NCBI RefSeq assembly: GCF_026914265.1
Contig: NC_069135.1
Span: forward strand, 62,610,738-62,674,737
Reading direction: 5' to 3'
Origin: Mya arenaria
Lineage: Eukaryota; Mollusca; Bivalvia; Myida; Myidae
DNA: 64,000 nucleotides
The notes below the pieces were generated by a model, which searched no databases, was not told the DNA's origin, and saw only the letters and a program-made list of their open reading frames with translations. Both the position numbers and the translations under genes were made by a program. Positions 37,663-48,387 of this stretch are shown in pieces (the first letter of the stretch is position 1; each line of letters starts with the position of its first letter).

Positions 37663-38640
37663 TTAGATTTGAAACACATGAATTTTATCAGATTGTCCTC
37701 CAACGTACAGTTTCTTTGTCGGTTTATCAAGAGCCACTGCCTGAGGGTTAAAGTCTAACGGTTTTTGTATCACACTCTGGATGTCTTCATTCTTCTTCAT
37801 CCTAAACACATCCTTGCTATAGTAGCTGCATACGAGGATAGAACCATCAATATCCATGCACATGTCATGAGGACAATTCAGCTTGTCTGATTTCACAAGT
37901 AACGTAACAACATTGTCGTTACTTTTAATTTCTGTTATTGATTGTTTGCTATTACATGATATGTACATCGAACCATTTGCTGGATCTTGTGTTGACCACT
38001 GTGGAGTTAAAATAAACTGTACTCCGTTCCCTGTAGTTTCCTTTCTTAAGTCGTTGTTGATAACTCTGACTTGTTTTCCATCTCCATCTACTTCAATAGT
38101 TTTGATTGGAGACATACATTGAACTTTCAGGGTTTTGTTGAAACATTCTACGGTGTAACATTTACCGTCTACTTCAATCTCCCGAAACATGGTAAGGTCT
38201 GTCGCGGGAGACTTCAGGTGGAGTATTTTAGGTTGGCTATGAATTGCCATGTATGCTTAACCGTGCTCGGTAACTGAAATCTGCCATGGCTTATATTGTA
38301 ATTTGACTTTTGAAACAAGAGTAGATGTGCTAGTATTGAATACCTTCAGACTTGAATTGTTGGAGTCCGCTACTGAGATTAGGTTTTCTCTTAATAATGC
38401 GATGTCTACGAGTAAACATGTATTTTGACTAGACGAAACAGTGATGTTCTATGTGGAATAAAACCATATCGTACAAAACAGGCGTCTTTGCAAAGCTTTT
38501 GAACATTGTCTTCTATCGCATCAACGTCTCTTTTTGACCTCAACACCAGAATGGCGAGTTCATTTTCCTGTTTGTTGTTTTTATACGTTTCGATACTTTC
38601 ATACCAGGAAACAAGCTGACCAAGAGCACAATGTATGATT
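37663..38640 (-). pseudogene. TRIM-like B-box gene E, 5'-truncated with a stop and a deletion
   Basis: The propeller half (37663-38250) is well preserved to the VFQI ending. A TAA at 38256-38258 replaces the Glu codon that paralogues have in the EHGEA stretch. Upstream, a short deletion near 38410 removes the segment between the IADIALL-like and LRLVKAP-like parts. The coiled-coil part continues to about 38640 (HCALGQLVSW, then YESIETYKNNKQ). Beyond that the N-terminus with both B-boxes is absent. It cannot make the full protein. Confidence 0.88.
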
Positions 38641-39419
38641 AGTTTTGTTATTTTTTTTACTTTAGGCTTATATGCGGATAATTGTTTTGTGGTCTTTGTT
38701 TGTTCGTGAAACAAGCACCTGGTGTCATAATATAGGGAATAATGGTTCGATTCTTTCACAAGTTGCGCAGACGTGAGTCACAATACGAACTTTGGTGTTT
38801 AAGAGATGAAACACAAATATTATATCACTTACACATTCACTATCTTTAATCTATTTATGTGTAAAGCACATTTAATCAACGTGATTTATTATTTTTGAAT
38901 TGTTTAGGAAAAAAAGAAACTGAATGACAGCACGCAGTTCCAGAAATTACTTCATTAATATTTTATCCCAGCCGTTTGCGCGCTAATGTTTGATTTGCAT
39001 TGCAAAATAGTCAAAATGTCAAAACGGTAACTAATATCAATTTTATTACACTGTTCAAACACTGCTAAATATTATTTGCATCCTTATCTTTTGTAAAACA
39101 AATCATATCCGAGATTTCTGAACAACCAACCAGCATGTTTTTGAAATGATTCTTCTAAGATCTGTGATTCCCATCTGTGACACACAGGGCACTGTCAAAC
39201 GTTTACACTCCTTATGTAATCAATGATACATTTTTATTGCCTTAATATACTGTTGTATATTACATGAATAACAGGTATGTTATATAGATCGTGCTAAAAA
39301 TCAAACATGCTTCTAAAAGATTCAACCCAAATAAAACACGTTTTGTCGGGCATGGTTAAATGTAACCCTATGTGATTCAGCTCAATGAGACATACTGTGA
39401 TTTTTATGGTTAGAGAAAA
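38641..39419. other. Intergenic between E and F
   Basis: No match to TRIM flanks is obvious here except a weak one near 39340-39400, upstream of the gene F stop. Nothing else was recognised. Confidence 0.45.
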
Positions 39420-41012
39420 TTATATTTGAAAAACACACATTTTATCAGACTCTCCACCGACATACAAAATCTTTTTTCGTTTATCAAGTGCAACTGCACG
39501 AGTACTAAAGTCAAGAGGCTTTGGTAAAACACCTTGAATGCGTCCGTTCTGTTTTACCCTGAACACATCCCCATTTATACTACATACAAGGAAAGAACCA
39601 TCAGTATCCATGCAAAAGCCTTGGGGGGAATCCAGCTTGTCTGACTTCACAATGAGCTTTACCTTGCCGTCTGTTGTTATTTCTGTTATTGAATTTTTTC
39701 TATCACATGAAAGGTACATCGAACCATTAGCTGGATCCTGTGTTGACCAGCACGGGTTGATGACAAATTGTTCTCCCTTCTCGGTTGCTTCTTTGCTTAA
39801 ATCGCTGTTAACAACTCCGACAAGCTTTCCATTTCCATCTACTTCAATGATTCTTGCCGGAGACAAACACGGTACCTTCAGGGTTTTTATGAAACATTCT
39901 ACGGCGTAAAACTTGGCGTCTAGGTTAATCACACTGAACGTAGTGAGATCTGTTGCTGGCAACTTAAAGTGGAGTATTTTAGGTAGGCCATAAAGTGCCA
40001 CATAAGCTTCACCTTTCCCTGTAACTGATATTTGCCAGGGTTCGTACGGTAGTTTTACGTAGGAAACAAGAGTATCCAAATCGGTATCAAATAGCTTAAG
40101 ACTTGAATTGTTGTTGTCTGTTATAAAGATGAGGTTTTCTCTTAACAGTGCAATGTCTGCAATCGTACATGTCTTTTCGTCACTTTTATGCTTAATATCT
40201 ATTGCCTTAACAAGATATGGTGCCTTGACTAGACGAAGCAGTGATGTTTTATCTGTTGTAAAGCCATATCTGACAATACTGTCGTCAGTACATAACATTT
40301 GAACATTGTCTTTAATCGCAGCTGCTTCTCTTTTTATTCTCAACATATGGATGGCGAGTTCTCTGTTCTGTTTGTTTTTCGAACATGTGTCGATCTCTTG
40401 TAACCAGGCAGTCAGCTGACAAAGAACACATTCGTATGAAGTGACAATAGCCCTTAACTTCTCTATGTCTGCTATCTTGATTTTGTCAAGTTCAGCTTTA
40501 AACGTCTCCATTGTGTTGTTGTAATAAAGGTCAACCTCTTCAAGACTTCTTTTGGCTTCGTTCATTTTCCCGGTGTAGGTGGATTGTAAACTCTTTAGGT
40601 TCTCAAAGTCCGTTTGAAAGTCTTTGCTTTCCGAAAACTCTTTAAAAAAGTCGCCTATATGTTTCAAACCAATGCAAACTTTATGCCCAAGAATCACACA
40701 CTGGTCACAACATAGTTGCTGGTGTGACTGACAGTAAGATGTTATTTTCTCGTCAGTATGAAAACTACAGCTGATTTCTTCAGGATATTGGTTTGGCTTC
40801 TGTACTGGTATATCTTCTCCTCTTTTAACATGATGGGTTTTTAACATACGCAGTTTCCTGTGCACATCCAGACATAAATGACACAGATATTCATTGCACT
40901 CCATGCAAAAACCTTCAACATTCCGACTCTGTCCATCATTTAAACATGGTTCACAACATAGCTCATCGTCCTTTTGTGACAAAATGTCACCTGAGCTGTC
41001 CGCCGTCGCCAT
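39420..41012 (-). CDS. TRIM-like B-box/coiled-coil/propeller protein, gene F
   Basis: Single exon, 530 residues, starting MATADSSGDI. B-box 1-like ligands are Cys20, 23, 36, 39, 44, 47, His51 and His60. B-box 2 starts at Cys82 (three residues earlier than in gene C because the linker is shorter) and runs Cys82-x2-His85, Cys94, His97, Cys102, Cys105, His110. Charged coiled coil at about 127-245. The propeller-like half ends CVFQI. RING is absent. This copy has diverged most from the other intact ones in the propeller (for example SINGDVFRVKQNGRIQ). The sequence does not indicate a ligand or target. Confidence 0.9.
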   Translation of the reverse strand: MATADSSGDILSQKDDELCCEPCLNDGQSRNVEGFCMECNEYLCHLCLDVHRKLRMLKTHHVKRGEDIPVQKPNQYPEEISCSFHTDEKITSYCQSHQQLCCDQCVILGHKVCIGLKHIGDFFKEFSESKDFQTDFENLKSLQSTYTGKMNEAKRSLEEVDLYYNNTMETFKAELDKIKIADIEKLRAIVTSYECVLCQLTAWLQEIDTCSKNKQNRELAIHMLRIKREAAAIKDNVQMLCTDDSIVRYGFTTDKTSLLRLVKAPYLVKAIDIKHKSDEKTCTIADIALLRENLIFITDNNNSSLKLFDTDLDTLVSYVKLPYEPWQISVTGKGEAYVALYGLPKILHFKLPATDLTTFSVINLDAKFYAVECFIKTLKVPCLSPARIIEVDGNGKLVGVVNSDLSKEATEKGEQFVINPCWSTQDPANGSMYLSCDRKNSITEITTDGKVKLIVKSDKLDSPQGFCMDTDGSFLVCSINGDVFRVKQNGRIQGVLPKPLDFSTRAVALDKRKKILYVGGESDKMCVFQI

Positions 41013-42189
41013 ATTTTATTTTCAATTTTAAACTCTTAAGTTTGCCTGTTTAATTTTGCGAACGTCAATGTCATATTTGTGTTGCTAGTCACAATTTATA
41101 GTCCAATAATTTTGCTCATGAATAGAGTCAAACATCTTCTTTTAGGAAGTTAATACATAATATCATGTAATATTCCCGTGTCAGGGAAACAACTGATATG
41201 GTATAAAGCGATCCAATTGACGATCATTTTCAGAAAATGTAGTTCATATTTTCGTAACTCGTATCGAGTTTATGTAGAGATAAACATGACCTCAATCCAG
41301 TGCTGTATCACATGTACCACCGTTTCATTGATTTAAGCGTTTATGTATAGTAGAAAGTTGTATATAAGTAGGCCGATACGCTTTTTACGCCGTGATAAGT
41401 TAGTGATCAAGTCAAGCATGTTGCACGATTTGTTTGGAAATATGAGAAGAAATCCAAAAACACATTTGTTAAATTTCAAACAAATATTCATCGACTCAAA
41501 AACGACCAAAACTAGGTTTCTGCTTAAGTTTGTAGCTTTGCTTGGTAGTGTGGCTTTTTGCATTAATATTGTTTCCAAAATATATGACAAACATGGTTTT
41601 TTTTACACATAGTTTTATGTAACCCCGAATGTAAATAAAATAGAACACTTGAAAACAAAGGCAAGCTATAAATACTAACATCATCTTTTAAACACGCATG
41701 TTAGCCAGGGGTTTCAAAACAAAGTTAAACAAATATTGTATAGAAATAAATGTTGCTCCGTACGTCTCAACGTTAAAGGCATTGTTGAAATGTTAAAAGG
41801 GTCCGTTAAATGTCGATTACTTACATTTTCTGATCAAAATGGAAAGATATTAGAACATGGCATTATGTTGGCATTATTTAAGACCGTCTTTTCAAATTAA
41901 ATGTCTCCACTTCTGTTAAAATGTTTCCTTTTGTGATATCTAGGTCTTGATTATTAGTCTTGTATAGTTAAAAAAGACATAGTTTAAAAAATTGGTGAAA
42001 CTTGACTTTAAATGAAGTTTGTTTATGGGTAATGTCGGGGTGAAAACGTATATTATTAGATTAGTATTATTTAAAAAAAAATATTTTCATTATCATTATT
42101 TAAAATTTATTGTGTGCGTAATCCTTGTAGTAGACATTTTGTCAAAATTATTGTCTTTGTTTGGGCTCATTGTTTACTACAAGATCAGT
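41013..42189. other. Upstream flank of gene F, then intergenic
   Basis: GATCCAATTGACGATCATTT at about 41211 matches the upstream flanks of genes B and H. Opposing short ORFs at 41333-41684 have no support. Confidence 0.5.
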
Positions 42190-42987
42190 TAATCTTCGTC
42201 TGCATGTAGAATACGGATCATTACGTTGGGATAATTATGCTCAATATTAAAAAGAAACGCTAGACACAATTTAATACGAAGCTGCTCGAATAGTTACCGA
42301 TCTCACACGATCCGTATCATTAAGCAATCTACACAAAGAAATTAGCTGGGTGTCACTAACGAATAGAAGAACAATCCAAAAGCTGACATGAGTATATAAA
42401 CACAAACACAACATGTTACCATCTCACCTCGAACAATTTTTTTCCTCCAAGCGTGCAAACATTTAGTAACAACGCGTACAATTTACGGAACACAGAAAAT
42501 TTTCAAACGTTACCTAGAAGAACTCAAATTTATGCACAGTCTATACTTCCATCCGCACTGAGAATTTGGAACGATCTTGACGCATCCGTTAAAAAAGCAG
42601 TAGCATTGCCCGCGTATAAAGGTAAAATGAAATATATATATTCTGTTCCCAAAGTTCCCCATTTTATTTAGAAGGTGACAGATCCGCCTCAGTTCATCAT
42701 GCCCGAATGCGTAATAATTGCAGTAGCTTAAATTCCGATCATTACAATAATCATATCGCAATTTCCCCTAACTGTGTCTGTGGTACAGAAATTGAAGATG
42801 CTGAACACTTTCTTTTCAAATGTAGTGGCAATTATCTCCTTCAAACTAGGCAATATCACCCACTGAGTATTAATAAATTACTACACGGCTACAGTAGTCT
42901 AAATGACGAACAGAATACATACATTTTCCAAAAAGTGCAAACATATATTGTTGCTACTAAAAGATTTAAAATAAATGGAGTTCAGTA
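42190..42987 (+). mobile_element. Non-LTR retrotransposon C-terminal remnant
   Basis: Plus-strand reading across several frames gives, in order, VEYGSLRWDNYAQY, YEAARIVTDLTRSVSLSN, ILPSALRIWNDLDAS (ORF 42453-42671) and then a cysteine/histidine motif CVCGTEIEDAEHFLFKC (ORF 42707-42988). This is the usual C-terminal end of LINE reverse-transcriptase proteins. Stops interrupt the early part (after NYAQY and KETLDTI) and a frame change separates the two ORFs. The N-terminal endonuclease and catalytic RT core are missing. I cannot assign a clade. Confidence 0.8.
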
Positions 42988-44379
42988 GCCTGCCAGTCAT
43001 TATACTTGTAGTACTAGCCACGGGGACTTGGCGACAAAAGATTCGTTAACATGTATCTTTTCTTATTCTATCTTTCTCCTCTCTCTCTCTCTCTCTATCT
43101 CCCTCTCTCTCTTCCGTTAACTTATCTTTAAGTCAATTTCTTACTAATTCAAAACCTAAAACTGATTATTATCATGATATGCTATTTATTTATGCACATG
43201 TAAATTGATCTTGTCATAACTTTTCAATCTAAACGATAGTCTGACACACTGTGGGGAGGGCCATTTTCTAACGCTGTTTTAACTTGTGGCCCAACCCAAC
43301 AGCCGAATGCCTGTAACACATGTTACCCTTTATTGTTTTGCTAATGGGAAGTTTCTCCGACTCTTCTTCAACCAACGTCAAATGTACAAACCGCAGCTAG
43401 TCACATTAAATCAATATAAAAAGTTAAATATGATTATGTTGAAAAAGCGAATATTCCTCAAAATAATGTTGAATTTTGAACGTATACCTGCACAGGTTGA
43501 CAGCATAAACACATATAAAAATACACGTGTCATTGACATTGTTTTTATTTCCCGATACTTTGGCGCAGTTATTATAAAAAAAAATAATAAGACGATCCGC
43601 ACACGACTTGACTGGGCCTGAAGTGCATAAAAACGATCAAAATGCCTAGCGATACATGTTAGAGTGTGATACGCCGGGCCTTCGATAATATTCTACAGTT
43701 TAACCACTGGCTTCTCACGCTCGCCATCAATAGTAGTATTAATCGTATCAAATTATTGATCATTGCTTATATGATATAAAAGTATTGCTTGCACTGGATT
43801 ATAGCAATATAGGTGTCGAATACGCGATACTCTAGTACTATTTGTCCTGTTGTTTTCTAAAAAGCGCTCTAAACGAATCCTTATTAATTTTTATAAGAAA
43901 ATACTAGAGAAGCTTCTATATTAACAAGACTAATTTTGATGCAAAATTGACACTCTTATCCAAAATCATTACATACACATGTATACCAAACATCAATTTT
44001 GACTGATAAACCTTTAACTTCTTACTAAGTAATGCATTAATGAAAAATATTAATTATGATAACAAGATCGTTACCGTGTATTTAATTGAAAAAGCGCAAA
44101 TATATTAAATGATTGGTGAATGCTAAAATATTTATTGCGATCTACTATAGCCTCATAAGGTAGAACTACTGTGTTTTATGCTCATTTCTTTCAAACAAAC
44201 TCGATATCCTTCATAAGAACCATTGCTTTCGACATTTATGCATCATTTTTGGAATATTTAAACAATATTATTTATTGTTGTAAATCTTATTTGTGAGTGA
44301 AAGTGCATCTAAAGCAAAAAAAGACGCCGCGAATGTTTTTAAACATGACTGAAAGGACGCATATGTAGTTCACTAGCAT
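42988..44379. other. Intergenic with a CT microsatellite
   Basis: A CT-rich microsatellite lies at 43076-43115. The ORF at 43286-43621 (111 residues) shows no recognisable motif. Nothing else was found. Confidence 0.5.
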
Positions 44380-44915
44380 ACCAAATTTGAGGTACCTGGA
44401 TACAAGCACTCTTTAGTTATTGAACGAATTCGGACTTTTAGCTAATGTCACCTCGACCTTAACTCTTGACCAACCTGCGTCAAAATAGTTAGGGTGCTAG
44501 TCATGTTTAAGGGGTCCTACCAAGTCCGAGGTCTCTATGCCTAAGCGTTTTCAATTATTGATAGGAAATTGCGTATATACAGCTTACGGTCACAACGACC
44601 TTGACCTTTGACCTATGCAATAGATCTCATCTGCTGGATATGACCAACCCGCGTACGAAGTTTAATCCATAGTGTTCTTCATATATTGATCGGAACCCTT
44701 TTACCAGGTGGAGGTAAACTTAAGGTGACTTCGACATTGACCTTTGATCAACTGCCCTCAAAACCAAAAGGCTTTAACTGATGGTCATGACAAACCTGCC
44801 TAAAAAACTCTGGGTCTACGCGTTCTTCAGATACGAATCGGAAACCGTTGGGACGGACGGATAGACAGACAAACGATCAGATATCTATATGTGATCCTGT
44901 GGGACATAAAAATCC
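44380..44915. mobile_element. Mollusc-type interspersed repeat
   Basis: Imperfect tandem units with GACCTTGACCTTTGACC, TGGTCATGACAAACCTGCC and GTTCTTCAGATACGAATCGG-like words end in GGACGGACGGATAGACAGAC. The layout is the same style as the repeat at 23455-24315 but the words differ. The assignment rests on my memory of such repeats. Confidence 0.5.
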
Positions 44916-45375
44916 CAGGTGCTGTTATACTAAGTATTTATGATTTTAGTTATAAGTAAAGTGTAACACAAGCTTTGATAATATTATATCATTTGACCAG
45001 TGAAATACTTAACCTAAGAAAATGACTATATTTCGGAAACGACACAAGATGTTTTATGAAAATCAGCCCAGGACAATATATGGGGAAAAAAAGTAGCAAA
45101 GATACAATGGTCTGAATAAACAAACTGTACTGTATTTAGATTGATGTTAGAAGTACAACACGGCCCGTATTACAGAAGAATGTTGAGTAAATATATTATA
45201 TATATATGATATTTTTGATTAATTAGAAAATTGATAAATTTCCCACTTTACCTAAATATTATTTTCACGCGACAGAATACACACGTCATATAATATAAAC
45301 CAAATCTGAGTAAATATGTTATTAACTGTCTTTAACAAGTAGACTGCAACAAGGCTGACATAAAGCATATAAAGC
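44905..45375. repeat. Segmental duplication, left flank of pentanucleotide tract 1
   Basis: AAAAATCCCAGGTGCTGTTA starts a block that is repeated at 51393-52150. Relative to that copy, roughly 200 and 100 bases are absent here near 44977 and 45092. The right ends of both copies are nearly identical up to the satellite. Confidence 0.85.
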
Positions 45376-46489
45376 ATAGTATAGTATAGTATAGTATAGT
45401 ATAGTATAGTATAGTATAGTATAGTATAGTATAGTATAGTATAGTATAGTATAGTATAGTATAGTATAGTATAGTATAGTATAGTATAGTGTAGTATGGT
45501 ATGGTATGGTATGGTATGGTATGGTATGGTATAGTATGGTATGGTATAGTATAGTATGGTATGGTATGGTATGGTATGGTATGGTATGGTATGGTATGGT
45601 ATGGTATGGTATGGTATGGTATGGTATGGTATGGTATGGTATGGTATGGTATGGTATGGTATGGTATGGTATGGTATGGTATGGTATGGTATGGTATGGT
45701 ATGGTATGGTATGGTATGGTATGGTATGGTATGGTATGGTATGGCATGGCATGGCATGGTATGGTATAGTATGGTATGGTATGGTATGGTATGGTATAGT
45801 ATGGTATGGTATGGTATGGTATGGTATGGTATGGTATGGTATGGTATGGTATAGTATGGTATGGTATGGTATGGTATGGTATAGTATGGTATGGTATGGT
45901 ATGGTATGGTATGGTATGGTATGGTATGGTATGGTATGGTATGGTATAGTATGGTATGGTTTTGGATGGGATAGTATAGTATAGTGTAATGTAGTATAGT
46001 GTAGTGTAGAATAGTGTAGTGTAGTGTAGTGAAGTAAATTGTAGTTTAGTGTAGTGTAGTGTAGTGTAGTATTGTGTAGTGTAGTAGTATAGTGTAGTAT
46101 TGTGTAGTGTGGTATAGTATAGTAAAGTATAGTAAAGTATAGTATAGTATAGTATAGTATAGTATAGTATAGTATAGTATAGTATAGTATAGTATAGTAT
46201 AGTATAGTATAGTATAGTGTAGTGTAGTGTAGTGTAGTGTAGTGTAGTATAGTATAGTATAGTATAGTATAGTATAGTATAGTATAGTATAGTATAGTAT
46301 AGTATAGTATAGTATAGTATAGTATAGTATAGTATAGTATAGTATAGTATAGTATAGTATAATATAGTGTAGTATAGTATAGTATAGTATAGTATAGTAT
46401 AGTATAGTATAGTATAGTATAGTATAGTATAGTATAGTATAGTATAGTATAGTATAGTATAGTATAGTATAGTATAGTATAGTATAGTA
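45376..46489. repeat. Pentanucleotide satellite 1, (ATAGT)n and (ATGGT)n
   Basis: Blocks run as ATAGT (45376-45489), then mostly ATGGT (to about 45960), then a degenerate GTAGT-rich section (45960-46135), then ATAGT again to 46489, with a GTAGT insert near 46215. Five is not divisible by three and the units lack stops on one strand, so several frames stay open for hundreds of codons. No gene is inferred. Confidence 0.95.
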
Positions 46490-46648
46490 CACGCATACAA
46501 TTATTGCAAACACGCTGGATTTAATCGTTGGTCGATTCACTTCCGAAAAAAATATAAACTGCCATTTCTCTAATTGTAATGTATCGTCGGTATTTCATTT
46601 GAGATATTAGTTATCAGTAAGTGAAACCCTTTTACATGATACCAATTA
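46490..46648. repeat. Segmental duplication, right flank of pentanucleotide tract 1
   Basis: Near-identical to 53275-53428, including CAAACACGCTGGATTTAA and GTGAAACCCTTTTACATGAT. This shows that tract and flanks were duplicated together. Confidence 0.9.
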
Positions 46649-46798
46649 AGGATTAAAATTCGACATGTTGCATTTTATTGGGGTATGGTATGCAAAGGGG
46701 CTGTTCAAAATGGGTGGAGTCCGAATCCACCAGCATTTTGAACTGCGCCATTGCATACCATACCCCAATAAAATGCAACAGGTCGAATTTTAATACTT
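46649..46798. mobile_element. Palindromic fold-back element, copy 2
   Basis: A palindrome of about 150 bases with a perfect 30-base inverted pair at 46666-46695 and 46751-46780, containing ATTGGGGTATGGTATG. Further pairing occurs outward (TTAAAATTCGAC) and inward (TTCAAAATG with CATTTTGAA). The centre is GTGGAGTCCGAATCCAC. It matches the layout and centre of the element at 29873-30024. It sits where the gene H duplicate has only a short junction. Confidence 0.85.
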
Positions 46799-48387
46799 AT
46801 ATTTACATTTATTTAAATCTACATTATCGTAACCTAATTTTATACAACAATGAATGCACAGATAAAATAGTTCCTTATTTATATGTTTATTTTCTATATC
46901 AAGGTCAAGTATATTATAAATATAATATAGTTATGAGAAATTAGCATAACAAGAAAACAACAAAAATATCGCCACCTACAAAGTTCTCATTATATCTCAC
47001 GTGATACGCGATACTACCGTTGGTTAAATCACGAGTTTTCAAATTGGAGAGAAATTCCAGTCAATTTACTTGTTGAGCGTTACTTTGAAGAATCAGTTGG
47101 TGTATGAATCATGTTGGAATACGGTGTTGAACAAATCAGCAAGTGCATTGTCATTTCTTTGGAAGTAAAAAATTAATGACGATGAAACGTCTCTGTGGAA
47201 ACGACAGTGGCGGTGGTTGGGGTAACGTGAACTTTCGCGGAAGGAAAGCCATAGGACGTGAAAAGACTTAGTGCTGAACTGAGCTCTTTCTTCTGGACGT
47301 TGCTGGGTGCACTACAATATGTTTTTGTTTTATTTTCTCGATTTCATGTTTTGTCAGATGCTTTATTTTTACCAAATGTCAATTCCAAATTCCGAAATAA
47401 GTCGTCATCATTGTAATTTAATACTCTTCAACTGTTCTATCCATCATGAAATCATTTAAATTAAAATCAATCAAATTATCGTTGCTTATTTTGTTTTAAC
47501 TGCTTTACTGCAGATTACAGTTTTGCATGTTGCCAATAATTTTGATACGATTTCATTGAAAAAAATAGTTCCGTAGTAAATATGCCCCATCCATTAGTAT
47601 TATTGCGCCCAATGACAGGACAGAAGTATTGAACAAACGCAAGCGATTTCGATGGGAAATGCCATTGCACTTTATACAGAAATAATGTGAAATTGATAAA
47701 CAACAACCATCGTTAAGGAATGAAGTGTTAATGTAAATATAATAAGATGGGGTCACTAGGAATAAACTTTTAAAATTATTGAAACGACAAGCTTATTAAT
47801 TTTGTTCATCGATTACCTTAAATTATACATACTTATACATGCATTTACATACATCTTTTACGGTGATGGATAAAAACAAACTCAAGTGAATCATTTTAAG
47901 CTTGCTCTTTTTACATGTTAATCGTTTACGATCTAACACAATGTTATATCAATTGGTACAGTACCCTAGTACGGTAATGTGCATCGTAATGTTTATAGAT
48001 GACAGTGTACTCAAGATGTAGGTCACTCTCAAACGTTTATTTTTAAACTCCACACTACATGTTCGTATTGATACATACAATGTAAGGATAAATCAATACA
48101 CTTTACTTAATTAGCCATTTATCACATGTTTTTCATATTTTTACAACTATTCCAGAGTAATGTTGGTACACCAGCCTCAAAGGTTGTATGCTTTGTAAAT
48201 ATATCCCATAAAGTAACATCAACATAATCTTGTTTTGAAAATTTATATATTAGCCTAACTATATTAATGTCAACTGTCAACCTGTTCATCGAGTTGAATT
48301 AAAACTCACTATTGCGGGGTTTGCTTAGAAACGACACTGTCGGTTTTACAGCAACCGGAAACAAACCTGTACTATGGTTAGCGAAAT
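46799..48387. other. Insert and downstream flank of gene G
   Basis: The stretch 46799-47740 has no counterpart in the gene H unit and holds no recognised gene. From about 47745 (GATGGGGTCACTAGGAAT) to 48387 the sequence matches the gene H downstream flank (53435-53996) and those of C, E and I. Confidence 0.6.

Noticed and set aside
39538..39909. Plus-strand ORFs antisense to TRIM-like genes (also 18376-18714, 27766-28077, 48608-48844, 54886-55104)
   Set aside because: They are complements of conserved coding sequence and recur only because the sense strand is conserved.
43286..43621. 111-residue plus-strand ORF
   Set aside because: No domain, no conserved copy, residue content typical of AT-rich noise.
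45252..46540. Very long ORFs on both strands (up to 414 residues of Tyr-Thr-Ile-Leu type)
   Set aside because: They are the ATAGT/ATGGT satellite read in frames lacking stops; several frames of both strands are open at once and there is no non-repeat coding part.
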